This document shows positions 1 through 8,563 of a stretch of DNA of 64,000 bases, piece after piece; the first letter of the stretch is position 1, and each line of letters starts with the position of its first letter. Where the stretch lies: NCBI RefSeq assembly GCF_003287895.1, contig NZ_CP030280.1:1061501-1125500 (forward strand). The letters run 5' to 3'. The position numbers and the translations under genes are program-made. The notes under the pieces are model-generated. The model was not told the origin of the DNA. It saw only the letters and a program-made list of their open reading frames with translations, and did not search any database. Origin of the DNA: Blautia argi (lineage in GTDB: Bacteria; Bacillota; Clostridia; Lachnospirales; Lachnospiraceae).

Positions 1-2
1 TA

Positions 3-722
3 TGCGGCTTCTGGATCTTTGCAGGAGAAATTTCCACAGCAGGCCTTGTGATTTTTTACAGTATTGCCGTACTGGCAATGATTTATACAGGCTGTGGCTT
101 TCAAAGCTTAAACGGACTGTTTATGGCTTTTGCCGCTTTTTTCGGAGCTTCTTTTCTTCTGGGGGGGATTCTGCTTTTTGCTGAACCTTTTCTTGGAAAG
201 AGGAAGTTTCCATTTCTGGTTATCACAACTGCCGCTTACCTGATTTTATACACAGGCATAAAACTCTGTAAATACTTAAAAGGAAAAAGGAGCCTTTTGT
301 GTGAGGTTCAGATTACGCAAAAGGACAGAAAAATAAAAATAAAAGGACTGTATGATACGGGAAACCGTTTAAGAGATACCGGAACAGGAAAACCGGTATG
401 TGTTATGGAGTACAGCAGCTTTTTGCCGCTGCTTGACAAAAAGGGAGCAGACGCTCTTTTGGAATTCTGCAAAATGAAGCTGGAAAAAGACGGCTGGGAG
501 GAAACAGAAGCCTTAAAAGAGCTGCAGCCCAGATTTTTGTTCTATACCAGCGTGGGATGCCAAAAGGGGTTGCTTCCGGTGGTGTGTGCAGACTGCATGA
601 CCGTGTATACAGAGGAGGGAAAGAGGGAAGTGCGGGACGTCTTTATCGGACTGTCCCGGACAGCTCTTTCTGCTGACAACAGTTTTCAAATGATTATAAA
701 TCCCGGTATTTTAAAGAGTTGA
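3..722 (+). CDS. spoIIGA: SpoIIGA, sporulation sigma-E processing peptidase (5' end outside the window)
   Basis: SpoIIGA is the membrane-bound aspartic protease of the mother cell that cleaves pro-sigma-E during sporulation. The frame is open from base 3, so the N-terminal membrane segments lie partly upstream of the window. Visible are two or three hydrophobic segments, then a soluble C-terminal domain with the aspartyl-protease motif [10 protein letters not shown], in which DTGN is the catalytic signature, and later a VFIGLSR stretch. The direct neighbour is its substrate gene sigE, 13 bases downstream, the usual spoIIG arrangement. Identity rests on the DTGN motif plus context. Confidence 0.9.
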   Translation, partial: CGFWIFAGEISTAGLVIFYSIAVLAMIYTGCGFQSLNGLFMAFAAFFGASFLLGGILLFAEPFLGKRKFPFLVITTAAYLILYTGIKLCKYLKGKRSLLCEVQITQKDRKIKIKGLYDTGNRLRDTGTGKPVCVMEYSSFLPLLDKKGADALLEFCKMKLEKDGWEETEALKELQPRFLFYTSVGCQKGLLPVVCADCMTVYTEEGKREVRDVFIGLSRTALSADNSFQMIINPGILKS

Positions 723-735
723 GGAGGAGTATAAA

Positions 736-1461
736 ATGGACGTTTGTGCAAAACGAGGGGGTTCATTTACTGGCTTTACAGGAATTTTGCTGCCAAGAGG
801 AAATGAGATTCATTACATTGGAGGGACAGAAGTTCTGCCTGCACCCCTTCCCACAGAGGAGGAGGCAGTCAAGCTCGAAGAGCTGCAGGGAGAAAACTGT
901 GAGGAGGCAAAGGCCTGTCTGATTGAACATAATTTAAGATTGGTGGTCTACATTGCCAGAAAATTTGACAATACAGGCGTAGGTGTGGAAGATCTGATTT
1001 CTATAGGGACGATTGGGCTTATCAAGGCTATTAACACCTTTAATCCGGTGAAGAAAATCAAGCTTGCCACTTATGCCTCCAGATGCATTGAAAATGAAAT
1101 TCTGATGTATCTCAGAAGAAACAGCAAGACCAGACTTGAGGTTTCCATAGATGAGCCTTTAAATGTGGACTGGGACGGCAATGAACTGCTTTTGTCCGAT
1201 ATTCTGGGAACAGACGAGGACGTGATTTCCCGGAATCTTGAAAATGAAGTAGAGAGGAAGCTTCTGGGAAAAGCTATTGGGAAGCTGACAAAACGGGAGC
1301 AGACCATTGTGTGCCTGCGTTTTGGAATTAATATGCCAGAGGGACGGGAAAAAACTCAGAAAGAGGTGGCAGACCTTCTGGGAATCTCTCAGTCTTATAT
1401 TTCCAGACTGGAAAAGCGGATTATGAAAAGACTAAAAAAAGAAATTGTCCGATATGAATAA
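736..1461 (+). CDS. sigE: RNA polymerase sporulation sigma factor sigma-E (precursor)
   Basis: This is the mother-cell sigma factor, made as an inactive pro-protein. The [17 protein letters not shown] block marks the start of the mature part, followed by sigma-70 region 2 ([49 protein letters not shown]) and region 4 ([14 protein letters not shown], then the helix-turn-helix [21 protein letters not shown]). Length is 241 residues, normal for the family. The ATG at 736 follows a GAGGAGGAG ribosome site. The pro-segment before HYIGG is only about 26 residues and rich in Gly, Phe and Thr, so it is less strongly hydrophobic than I would expect. It forms the spoIIG unit with spoIIGA. Confidence 0.95.
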   Translation: MDVCAKRGGSFTGFTGILLPRGNEIHYIGGTEVLPAPLPTEEEAVKLEELQGENCEEAKACLIEHNLRLVVYIARKFDNTGVGVEDLISIGTIGLIKAINTFNPVKKIKLATYASRCIENEILMYLRRNSKTRLEVSIDEPLNVDWDGNELLLSDILGTDEDVISRNLENEVERKLLGKAIGKLTKREQTIVCLRFGINMPEGREKTQKEVADLLGISQSYISRLEKRIMKRLKKEIVRYE

Positions 1462-1521
1462 AAAATAATATTGTGAAAAACTCATAAAAATGAAATGAAA
1501 ATTTAGTAAAAAAAATACAGC

Positions 1522-1549
1522 TTGACGATAAAGGCGTTTATAGTATATA
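1522..1549 (+). promoter_or_regulatory. Probable sigma-A promoter of the PTS operon
   Basis: TTGACG (1522-1527), a 16-base spacer and TATATA (1544-1549). It sits about 50 bases ahead of the RAT antiterminator element, so transcripts starting here would carry the leader. Confidence 0.6.
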
Positions 1550-1600
1550 GTTTAAGATGTTCACAATGAACAAGACGAAGAAGGAAATATAAAAACAAGT

Positions 1601-1630
1601 AGTGTGTTACTGGTAAAGCAGGCATAAACG
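1601..1630 (+). promoter_or_regulatory. RAT (ribonucleic antiterminator) element
   Basis: The stretch from AGTGTGTTACTGGTAAAGCA through GGCATAAACG matches the LicT/SacT/GlcT-type RAT consensus (GTTACTG ... GCAGGCA.AAC). Its 3' end overlaps the 5' arm of a terminator, as in classic PTS leaders: protein binding to the RAT hairpin prevents the terminator from forming. The antiterminator gene is the first gene downstream, so the operon is probably autoregulated. Confidence 0.8.
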
Positions 1631-1690
1631 AATCTGTTTTAGTTGACTGAAGGTGGCTGAAGCAGGATGTTTATGCCTTTTTTGCTTTTT
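1620..1690 (+). terminator. Leader terminator overlapping the RAT
   Basis: AGGCATAAAC (1620-1629) pairs with GTTTATGCCT (1669-1678), followed by a T-rich tract (TTTTTTGCTTTTTC). The 5' arm shares bases with the RAT, which makes the two structures mutually exclusive. Confidence 0.75.
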
Positions 1691-1711
1691 CTAAAGGAAG
1701 GGGAAGCCTGC

Positions 1712-2530
1712 ATGTATTATCTGTTAAAGGTTTTAAATAACAATGCCCTGATTGCCAGAGTAAGGGAAGACGGCAGTGAGCGGATTCTGCTTGGAAAGGG
1801 AATCGGCTTTGGCAGAAAAACGGGAGAAGAGTTTGAAGAGATAGAGGGTGCTTCTGTCTATACCCCGGTGGTGCGAGAAACGCAGAGTTCTGCCATGAGC
1901 GCGGTCAATGCCATTGATCCGGTTTACCTGGAGGCAGCAGGGAAGATTATCCAAGAGGCAGAGCAGGTTTTTGATACCATAAGGAGAGATATTCTCCTGC
2001 CTCTGGCAGATCATATTGCTTTTGCCGCAAAGAGGGAAAAGGAAAAAATCTTTCTGGCAAACCCTTTTATCCCGGATATTAAAATTCTGTTTGGCAAGGA
2101 ATATGCCGTTGCTTTAAAAAGCCGGGAAATCATTGAGAAAATGACAGGATACAGAATCTCAGATGATGAGGCAGGCTTTATTGCCCTTCACATTCATTCC
2201 GGGCTTTCCGGAGAGCAGGTGTCTGATACTTTAAAGACTACGCAGATTATTGATGACTGCATTACCATGCTGGAGGAATATCTGGGAGATAAGATTTACA
2301 AAGAATCCCTTTCCTATATCCGTCTTATGAGTCATTTGTATTATATGGTTATCCGGGCAAGGACAGGGGAAGCAGTGAATATAGAGTTGAATGAGTTTGT
2401 AAGAAAACAGTATCCAAAGGCCGGAGAAATTTCGGAGCTGATTTGTCATTATATGGAAAAAAGGCTGGAGAAGAGGCTGGATCGGGAAGAAATAGGATTT
2501 CTTGCCATTCATATTCAGCGGATTCTTTAG
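1712..2530 (+). CDS. BglG/LicT-family transcription antiterminator with two PRDs
   Basis: RNA-binding antiterminator of the following PTS genes. The N-terminal CAT RNA-binding domain occupies about residues 1-58 (MYYLLKVLNNNALIARV ... GKGIGFGRK). It is followed by PRD1 (about 65-170) and PRD2 (about 175-272). Conserved PRD histidines visible are H101, H160, H208 and H267; in this family they are phosphorylated by EII/HPr to set activity. I chose the ATG at 1712 because AAGGAAGGGGA lies just upstream and the family begins at this Met. The longer frame from 1667 would start inside the leader terminator. Whether it is GlcT-like or LicT-like cannot be settled here. Confidence 0.88.
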   Translation: MYYLLKVLNNNALIARVREDGSERILLGKGIGFGRKTGEEFEEIEGASVYTPVVRETQSSAMSAVNAIDPVYLEAAGKIIQEAEQVFDTIRRDILLPLADHIAFAAKREKEKIFLANPFIPDIKILFGKEYAVALKSREIIEKMTGYRISDDEAGFIALHIHSGLSGEQVSDTLKTTQIIDDCITMLEEYLGDKIYKESLSYIRLMSHLYYMVIRARTGEAVNIELNEFVRKQYPKAGEISELICHYMEKRLEKRLDREEIGFLAIHIQRIL

Positions 2531-2565
2531 GCATTTATGATTATAAGAATAAAGGAGAGAAGAAC

Positions 2566-2823
2566 ATGAAGAATTTTGTGTACACAATCAAAGATGAAAT
2601 GGGCATTCATGCAAGACCGGCAGGTATGCTGGCAAAAGAGGCAAAGAAGTATGAAAGTAAGATCACCATTACAAAAGACGGAAAAAGCGCAGATGTTTCC
2701 AGACTGATGGCTGTGATGTCCATGGCAGTAAAATGCGGACAGACCGTAGAGGTTCAGATAGAAGGCGGCGATGAAGACAAAGCTTTTGAAGGTATGAAGG
2801 AGTTCTTTGAAGCCAATTTATAA
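2566..2823 (+). CDS. ptsH: HPr, phosphocarrier protein of the PTS
   Basis: 85-residue phosphocarrier that moves phosphate from enzyme I to EIIA. The active-site motif GIHARPAG gives H15 and R17. The helix-2 segment reads DVSRLMAVMS. Counted against Bacillus HPr (NLKSIMGVMS), position 46 is Arg instead of the regulatory Ser, while residue 45 is Ser. The canonical HPr-kinase site therefore looks absent. An AAGGAGAGAAGAAC ribosome site precedes the ATG. It lies between the antiterminator and ptsI in one operon. Confidence 0.95.
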   Translation: MKNFVYTIKDEMGIHARPAGMLAKEAKKYESKITITKDGKSADVSRLMAVMSMAVKCGQTVEVQIEGGDEDKAFEGMKEFFEANL

Positions 2824-2842
2824 GAAACGCGGGGGAAAAGAG

Positions 2843-4462
2843 ATGAAATGTTTTCAGGGAAAGTCTGTATATAAGGGTATGGCTCTTGGAAAAATCTCTG
2901 TTTTGAAAAAAGAGGCCAATGTGGTAAAGCGAAGCAAGGCAGAGAATCCAGAGGAAGAATTAAAGAGAGTTGAGGCAGCAAAGGAGAAATCCCAGCAGCA
3001 GCTCCAGAAGCTGTATGAAAAAGCGTTAAAAGAAGTAGGGGAGGCCAGCGCCGCAATTTTTGAAGTGCATCAGATGATGCTGGAAGATGAGGATTATCAG
3101 GAATCCATTAAAAATATTATCCGTACTCAGGAAGTGAACGCAGAGTATGCAGTTGCGTCCACAGGGGATAATTTTTCCGAAATGTTTGCAAGCATGGACG
3201 ATGATTACATGAGAGCAAGAGCAGCAGATATCAAGGATATTTCAGAGCGGCTTATCCGAAACCTGTCCGGACAGGATAATCCGGATATGGAATTTGAGGA
3301 ACCGGTGATTGTGGTGGCAGACGATTTATCCCCCAGCGAAACCGTACAGATGGACAAAGAAAAAATTCTGGCGTTTGTAACAGTTCACGGTTCTACCAAT
3401 TCTCATACCGCTATTCTTGCCCGTATGATGAACATTCCGGCGTTGATTGGCGTTGATATGAATCTGGAGGAGCTTTCATCAGGAATGCTGGCTGTGGCAG
3501 ACGGCTTTACCGGACAGTTTATTCTGGAACCGGAGGAAGAAGTGCAGGCACAGGCAAAGAAAAAGCTGGAAGAAGAGCAGGAGCAGAGAGCGTTGCTTTT
3601 ACAGTTAAAGGGTAAAGAAAATGTGACAAAAAGCGGCAAAAAGCTTCATATTTACGCCAACATCGGAAGTGTGGGAGATGTGGGCTATGTTCTGGAAAAC
3701 GATGCAGGAGGCATTGGGCTTTTCAGAAGCGAATTCCTCTACATCGGAAGAAATGAACTTCCCACAGAGGAGGAGCAGTTCCAGGCTTATAAGCAGGCGC
3801 TTCAGAATATGGCAGGAAAAAAGGTAATTATCCGCACTCTGGATATCGGAGCAGATAAGCAGGCAGATTATCTGAATCTGGGAGAGGAAGAAAATCCGGC
3901 GCTGGGATATCGGGCAATTCGCATTTGCCTTACCCGTCCCGAGATTTTCAAAACCCAGTTAAGAGCTCTTTTCAGAGCTTCTGTATACGGAAATCTTTCT
4001 ATTATGTATCCCATGATTACTTCTGTGGAAGAGGTCAAAAGGATTCAGTCGATTGTAAAAGAAGTCAAGGAGGAGCTGGCGGCTTCCCAAACTCCATACA
4101 AAGATGTGGAAGAGGGTATTATGATTGAAACCCCTGCGGCGGTTATGATTAGCGATGAGTTGGCAGAACTGGTGGACTTTTTCAGTGTGGGAACTAATGA
4201 CCTTACTCAGTATACCCTTGCCATTGACCGTCAGAACGAAAAGCTGGAGGAGTTTTTCAATCCGCATCACAAGGCAATTTTAAAGATGCTTCAGATGGTT
4301 GTGGACAATGCCCATGCTGCAGGAAAGTGGGCAGGTATCTGCGGAGAGCTGGGAGCAGACCCGGAACTTACAGAAACCTTTGTGCGTATGGGATTTGATG
4401 AGATTTCCGTAGCGCCGTCCATGGTACTGAAGCTGAGAAAGATTGTTCGGGAAATGGAATAA
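2843..4462 (+). CDS. ptsI: PTS enzyme I (phosphoenolpyruvate-protein phosphotransferase)
   Basis: 539-residue cytoplasmic enzyme that takes phosphate from PEP and passes it to HPr. The phospho-His lies in GSTNSHTAILARMM (H188). The PEP-binding barrel shows GIGLFRSEFLY, IRTLDIGADK, MYPMI, VEEGIMIETPAA and the catalytic Cys in AGICGELGAD (C500). Length and domain order are normal. The ATG at 2843 follows GGGGGAAAAG; the upstream in-frame extension reads through the end of ptsH and is unlikely. The next gene overlaps the stop codon by one base, suggesting translational coupling. Confidence 0.96.
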   Translation: MKCFQGKSVYKGMALGKISVLKKEANVVKRSKAENPEEELKRVEAAKEKSQQQLQKLYEKALKEVGEASAAIFEVHQMMLEDEDYQESIKNIIRTQEVNAEYAVASTGDNFSEMFASMDDDYMRARAADIKDISERLIRNLSGQDNPDMEFEEPVIVVADDLSPSETVQMDKEKILAFVTVHGSTNSHTAILARMMNIPALIGVDMNLEELSSGMLAVADGFTGQFILEPEEEVQAQAKKKLEEEQEQRALLLQLKGKENVTKSGKKLHIYANIGSVGDVGYVLENDAGGIGLFRSEFLYIGRNELPTEEEQFQAYKQALQNMAGKKVIIRTLDIGADKQADYLNLGEEENPALGYRAIRICLTRPEIFKTQLRALFRASVYGNLSIMYPMITSVEEVKRIQSIVKEVKEELAASQTPYKDVEEGIMIETPAAVMISDELAELVDFFSVGTNDLTQYTLAIDRQNEKLEEFFNPHHKAILKMLQMVVDNAHAAGKWAGICGELGADPELTETFVRMGFDEISVAPSMVLKLRKIVREME

Positions 4463-5505
4463 TGATGAATTATATAAAAAAACATAAAAAAGCAGCCCTT
4501 TTCATTGGGGGAATGGTGATTTTTCTGGTTGCATTTTTTGGCTGGCAGAGGAAGCTGACTCTTTCCAATACACTTTCCGGAAAACTAAAGGACAGTCCAA
4601 GAAAGGGAGAGTCTGCAGAGAGTACCTTTTATTCGGCTCAGCTTACCAAAAAGGAGCAGGAGGTTTACCTTTTTCTGAAGGAAAATATGGAGCAGAAAAA
4701 GGGCGGTGTTCTCACTCTGCCCCAGCCGGTAAACGGAAAAGAATACCAGAGGATTTTAAGTACCCTGGAATATGAAGGGGACAATTATTTTTACGGCTTT
4801 GTGGAAATTCCCATGACAGAGGACGAAATTTATGTGCAGCATGAAGATAAGAATTTAAACCGCATTACGGAAAATGAAATTTCCAAAGTGATTTTATTTT
4901 TGTCCTGTGCAGAGGGCATTGAAACGCCGGGTGTTTTTTCTGAGGACGGAACCGTAACCAATATGGAAGAAATCAGGGAAAGTCTTTCTGTAAATGTTTC
5001 AGAGAAGGAAGAAAAAATCCAGGAAAAGCAGAAGCAGACCGAAGAAATTCTTTCGGAAATTTTAGAGGGTCTTCCAAAAGACAGCGGTGAGAAATCTACG
5101 GTAGATTATTTTCTGAAATGGCTGGACGGGAATATGACTTATACAGACAGTCTGTCCGAAGTCGGGGAGCCTGTTCCTAACATGGGGAAAATGCTGGATG
5201 CCTATTATGAGAGAAATCATCTGGCAGCAGTGATTGAAAAAAAGGCAACTGCCCTGGGATATGCCAAAATACTGGCAGAGCTTTGCAATCGGGCAGGCAT
5301 GGAAGCCCATGCGGTTGCAGGAACCTGGAAGGGCGGCTGGGTACAGGAAGACAGCTATGTGTTCTGTGCCGTTTCCATGAATGGGCAGACCATTTATGTA
5401 GATGCAGCCGGGGTAAAGGCAGGCTCTCTTGGGGGAGAGCGTTATCTGACAGAACAGGAAGCCTTTGCTCATATAAAAGCAGCAGATTATTTTTCATATG
5501 AATGA
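4462..5505 (+). CDS. Membrane-anchored protein with a degenerate transglutaminase-like domain
   Basis: 347 residues. The N-terminus is a single membrane segment (AALFIGGMVIFLVAFFGW, about residues 10-28), so the rest is probably extracellular. A charged middle part includes a coiled-coil-like stretch near residues 175-200. Residues about 235-330 follow the transglutaminase-core layout (GYAKILAELCNRAGMEAHAV ... IYVDAAG). The Cys expected two residues before GYA is Ala, and the His of the HxW motif is Tyr; only the third-position Asp (YVDAAG) remains. It is therefore probably not an active protease or transglutaminase. It overlaps ptsI by one base and sits ahead of EIIA. Function unknown. Confidence 0.7.
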   Translation: MMNYIKKHKKAALFIGGMVIFLVAFFGWQRKLTLSNTLSGKLKDSPRKGESAESTFYSAQLTKKEQEVYLFLKENMEQKKGGVLTLPQPVNGKEYQRILSTLEYEGDNYFYGFVEIPMTEDEIYVQHEDKNLNRITENEISKVILFLSCAEGIETPGVFSEDGTVTNMEEIRESLSVNVSEKEEKIQEKQKQTEEILSEILEGLPKDSGEKSTVDYFLKWLDGNMTYTDSLSEVGEPVPNMGKMLDAYYERNHLAAVIEKKATALGYAKILAELCNRAGMEAHAVAGTWKGGWVQEDSYVFCAVSMNGQTIYVDAAGVKAGSLGGERYLTEQEAFAHIKAADYFSYE

Positions 5506-5523
5506 CAGAAAGGAGAATCAGAA

Positions 5524-6012
5524 ATGTTTCAGTTTTTTAAGAAAAAACAGGACAGCGCCTTTTATCTCGGTGCGCCTGTAAAGGGAATGGCAGTAGACTT
5601 AAAAGAGGTAAAGGACCCGACTTTCAGCACCGGTATGCTGGGACAGGGAGCAGCAGTGATTCCTTCAGAGGGAAAAATCTATGCGCCTGCAGACGGAGAA
5701 ATTGCTATGGTGTTTGACACCCTGCATGCAGTGAGCATGACAGCCGAAAACGGTGTGGAAATTTTAATCCATGTGGGACTGGATACCGTAGAATTAAAGG
5801 GACAAGGCTTTGAAGGTCATGTAAAAGCCGGAGATAAAGTAAAAAAAGGGGACTTGATCTTAACTGTAGATCTGGAAGCAGTAAAGGCAGCCGGATATGA
5901 TGTTGTGACCCCTATGCTGGTATGTAATACAGATGACTATGCAGCCGTAGAAGGAATCAGCGGTAAAGAAGTAGCGCCGGGAGAAAATCTGGTCAGCATT
6001 AAGATGAAATAG
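5524..6012 (+). CDS. PTS EIIA component, glucose (Crr) family
   Basis: 162-residue soluble EIIA of the glucose superfamily. It shows the family landmarks PADGEI, TLHAVSM (H68) and ILIHVGLDTVELKGQGF (H83, the phosphorylated His), then VKKGDLIL and CNTDDY. It would pass phosphate from HPr to the Cys of the EIIB domain encoded next. It stands alone instead of being fused to EIIBC. A GAAAGGAGAATCAGAA ribosome site precedes the ATG. Confidence 0.93.
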   Translation: MFQFFKKKQDSAFYLGAPVKGMAVDLKEVKDPTFSTGMLGQGAAVIPSEGKIYAPADGEIAMVFDTLHAVSMTAENGVEILIHVGLDTVELKGQGFEGHVKAGDKVKKGDLILTVDLEAVKAAGYDVVTPMLVCNTDDYAAVEGISGKEVAPGENLVSIKMK

Positions 6013-6025
6013 AGAAACACATAAG

Positions 6026-6055
6026 ATTTTATCACCGGGTTTTCCGGTATAAAAT
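6026..6055 (+). other. Hairpin between the EIIA and EIIBC genes
   Basis: ATTTTAT.ACCGG pairs with CCGGT.ATAAAAT around a short loop. No T-run follows, so it looks like a processing or stability hairpin inside the operon instead of a terminator. It could explain different EIIA and EIIBC levels. Confidence 0.45.
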
Positions 6056-6135
6056 ACATAATGGCGGCGCGTTTTCACGGGTTTCCATTGTACAAAAAAA
6101 GGGATTAAAACAAGGAAAAGAGGAGGATTTTGATT

Positions 6136-7578
6136 ATGATGAGATATCTTCAGAGATTGGGAAAATCTCTTATGCTTCCGGTTGCCTGTCTTCCGGTTGC
6201 AGCTGTTTTGCAGGGTATTGGATATTGGATCGACCCTACCGGTTGGGGTGCTAATAACGTAATTGCTGCTTTCTTATTAAAGGGCGGCGGCTGTCTGATT
6301 GACCAGATGCCAATTCTGTTTGCAATTGGTGTTGCTGTTGGTATGTCTGATGACAACGATGGTACGGCAGGTCTTGCAGGTCTGGTTTCCTGGCTGATGA
6401 CAACAACCTTACTTTCTACAGATGTTGTAGCTATGCTTACAAAAACAGCAGTAGAAAAGGTAGACCCTGCTTTTGCAAAAACACAGACACAGTTTATCGG
6501 TATTTTATGTGGTTTGATTGCAGCAGCATGCTACAACAAATTTAAAAACACGAAATTACCGGACGCTTTCTCCTTCTTCAGTGGAAAGAGATGTGTTGCC
6601 ATTGTTACAGCAGGCGCGTCCCTGATTTCCAGTTTGGTATTGTTCTTTGTATGGCCAATCGTTTACAATGCATTAATCGCACTTGGCGAATTCATTATGA
6701 ACCTGGGACCAGTGGGAGCAGGTATTTACGGTTTCTTCAACCGTCTGTTAATCCCGTTCGGTCTGCACCATGCACTGAACTCTGTATTCTGGTTTGACGT
6801 TGCAGGTATCAGTGATATCGGTAAATTCTGGGGACAGATTGAAGGCGGCGTATTAGGTGAAACAGGTATGTACATGTCTGGTTTCTTCCCTGTAATGATG
6901 TTCGGTCTTCCAGCAGCAGCTCTGGCTATGTACCACACAGCAAAAACAACAAAGAAAAAAGTTGCAGCAGGTCTTTTAATGTCCGCAGCATTTGCTTCTT
7001 TCTTAAACGGTGTTACAGAACCTCTGGAATTCTCCTTCATGTTCCTTGCACCGGCTCTGTATGTTGTACATGCATTACTGACAGGTGTGTCCATGGCAGT
7101 TGTAGCAGCCCTTCCTGTGCGTGCAGGATTTAACTTCAGTGCAGGTCTTATTGACTGGCTTTTGAGCTATAAAGCTCCGTTTGCACAGAACCCACTGTGG
7201 TTAATCCCAATCGGTCTGGTTGTTGGTGTTATCTACTATGTTGTATTCAGATTTGTAATTGTAAAATTCGATATGAAGACACCTGGTAGAGAAGACGATG
7301 ATATTGATGAAACAAAAGTAGAACTGGCAAATGATGACTTCACAGGTATTGCAAAAATTGTTCTGGAAGGTGTCGGCGGTCCTGCTAATGTAACATCTAT
7401 TGACAACTGTATTACAAGACTTCGTCTTGAAATCAAAGACTACACATTAGTAGATGAAAAGAAAATCAAATCTGCAGGTGTAGCAGGCGTTATCAGACCA
7501 AGCAAAACTGCTGTTCAGGTTATTATCGGAACAAAGGTTCAGTTTGTGGCTGATGAATTTAAAAAGCTTTGTAAATAA
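6136..7578 (+). CDS. PTS EIIBC permease, N-acetylglucosamine/glucose type
   Basis: 480-residue membrane permease. The EIIC domain (about 1-375) has roughly ten hydrophobic segments and the landmarks LMLPVACLPVAAVLQGIGYW, IFAIGVAVG, LLIPFGLHHALN and GVTEPLEFSFMFLAP. The EIIB domain (about 395-480) carries the phospho-Cys in SIDNCITRLR (C425). Wording such as AGFNFSAGLIDWLL resembles NagE more than PtsG, so N-acetylglucosamine is the best substrate guess. The start is placed at the ATG at 6136, 9 bases after AGGAGG; a TTG at 6130 in the same frame is less likely. Codon use (many GTT, GCA, TCT) suggests high expression. Confidence 0.88.
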   Translation: MMRYLQRLGKSLMLPVACLPVAAVLQGIGYWIDPTGWGANNVIAAFLLKGGGCLIDQMPILFAIGVAVGMSDDNDGTAGLAGLVSWLMTTTLLSTDVVAMLTKTAVEKVDPAFAKTQTQFIGILCGLIAAACYNKFKNTKLPDAFSFFSGKRCVAIVTAGASLISSLVLFFVWPIVYNALIALGEFIMNLGPVGAGIYGFFNRLLIPFGLHHALNSVFWFDVAGISDIGKFWGQIEGGVLGETGMYMSGFFPVMMFGLPAAALAMYHTAKTTKKKVAAGLLMSAAFASFLNGVTEPLEFSFMFLAPALYVVHALLTGVSMAVVAALPVRAGFNFSAGLIDWLLSYKAPFAQNPLWLIPIGLVVGVIYYVVFRFVIVKFDMKTPGREDDDIDETKVELANDDFTGIAKIVLEGVGGPANVTSIDNCITRLRLEIKDYTLVDEKKIKSAGVAGVIRPSKTAVQVIIGTKVQFVADEFKKLCK

Positions 7579-7612
7579 ACAAAGGAAGTTCTAATCCCTT
7601 TTTAAGATATGG

Positions 7613-7655
7613 GGCTGCTGTTTCAGGTGCAGGATTTGAAACAGCGGTCCTTTTT
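7613..7655 (+). terminator. Terminator of the PTS operon
   Basis: GCTGTTTCA (7617-7625) pairs with TGAAACAGC (7637-7645), followed by GGTCCTTTTTCC. Confidence 0.7.
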
Positions 7656-7700
7656 CCTATATATTGAAAAGAAATCAGAAGAAACAGGAGGCAGAAGAAA

Positions 7701-8450
7701 ATGGAACATGGTGTTTTAGAGGTATGTGTAGACAGTGTGGAATCTGCAATCGCAGCATATCAGGGAGGGGCTGACCGGATTGAACTGTGCGGGGATCTGG
7801 CAGTGGGAGGCGTGACGCCCTCTTTGATTCTTTTTCGCAGAATCCGGGAATATACGGATTTAAAAATACGGGTGCTTTTGCGGCCGAGATTTGGAGATTT
7901 TTGCTACAGCTCTTATGAAAGAGAGCAGATGAGGGAGGAAGCGCAGCAGTTTGCGGAAATGGGAGCAGATGCCATTGTAACCGGGGTTTTAAGACCGGAC
8001 GGAAGTCTGGATACAGAGGAAATCCGGACACTGCTGGTCTGTGCAGGGGACGCGGGGATTGCCCTGCATCGAGCCTTTGATATGTGCGAAAATCCCTTAG
8101 AAGCCCTGGAGCAGGTGTGCAGTCTGGGCGTGAAGACCATACTCACCAGCGGACAGAGAAATTCCGCCTGGGAAGGAAGAGCACTTTTAAAGGAGCTTCA
8201 GGAAAAAAGCCGTGGGAGAGTGGAAATCCTGGCAGGGGCAGGCGTGGAAAGTCAGAATATAGAGCCTTTGTATCGGGAAACAGGAATTACCTCTTATCAT
8301 ATGTCAGGAAAGGTAAAAAAAGAAAGTCTGATGCAGTTTCGGAATCCCCAGGTGTCCATGGGATTTCCGGGCTTTTCGGAATATGAAATCTGGCAGACCT
8401 CAGAAGAAAAAGTGAGAAACGCCAGAAACGTCATAAACAGTCTTTTCTGA
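7701..8450 (+). CDS. cutC: CutC family protein
   Basis: 249-residue TIM-barrel protein of the CutC family, historically linked to copper homeostasis although its biochemical role is not firmly known. Landmarks are LEVCVDSVESAIAAYQGGAD, RIELCGDLAVGGVTPS, VLLRPRFGDFCYS, GADAIVTGVL and HRAFDM, then TILTSGQ and GAGV. Length is normal. It has its own AGGAGGCAGAAGAAA ribosome site and follows the PTS terminator, so it is probably a separate unit. A weak hairpin near 8479-8502 follows it. Confidence 0.92.
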   Translation: MEHGVLEVCVDSVESAIAAYQGGADRIELCGDLAVGGVTPSLILFRRIREYTDLKIRVLLRPRFGDFCYSSYEREQMREEAQQFAEMGADAIVTGVLRPDGSLDTEEIRTLLVCAGDAGIALHRAFDMCENPLEALEQVCSLGVKTILTSGQRNSAWEGRALLKELQEKSRGRVEILAGAGVESQNIEPLYRETGITSYHMSGKVKKESLMQFRNPQVSMGFPGFSEYEIWQTSEEKVRNARNVINSLF

Positions 8451-8532
8451 GGAGAGAATGAGCCGCAGTGCCGCTTACCGGGCAGGAAATGCCTCTTGCC
8501 CGAAAACCATAGATTTCTCCCAAAGGATTTAC

Positions 8533-8538
8533 TATAAT
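8533..8538 (+). promoter_or_regulatory. Probable -10 box of the LytTR gene
   Basis: TATAAT at 8533-8538, 26 bases before the ATG at 8564. No good -35 is visible, as expected for a promoter that needs an activator. Confidence 0.35.
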
Positions 8539-8563
8539 AAGGTCATAGAAAAGGGGTGGAAAG

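Noticed and set aside
719..922. Open frame overlapping the start of sigE with a more hydrophobic N-terminus
   Set aside because: It lacks the YIGG junction and any sigma-factor match; the ribosome site fits the ATG at 736.
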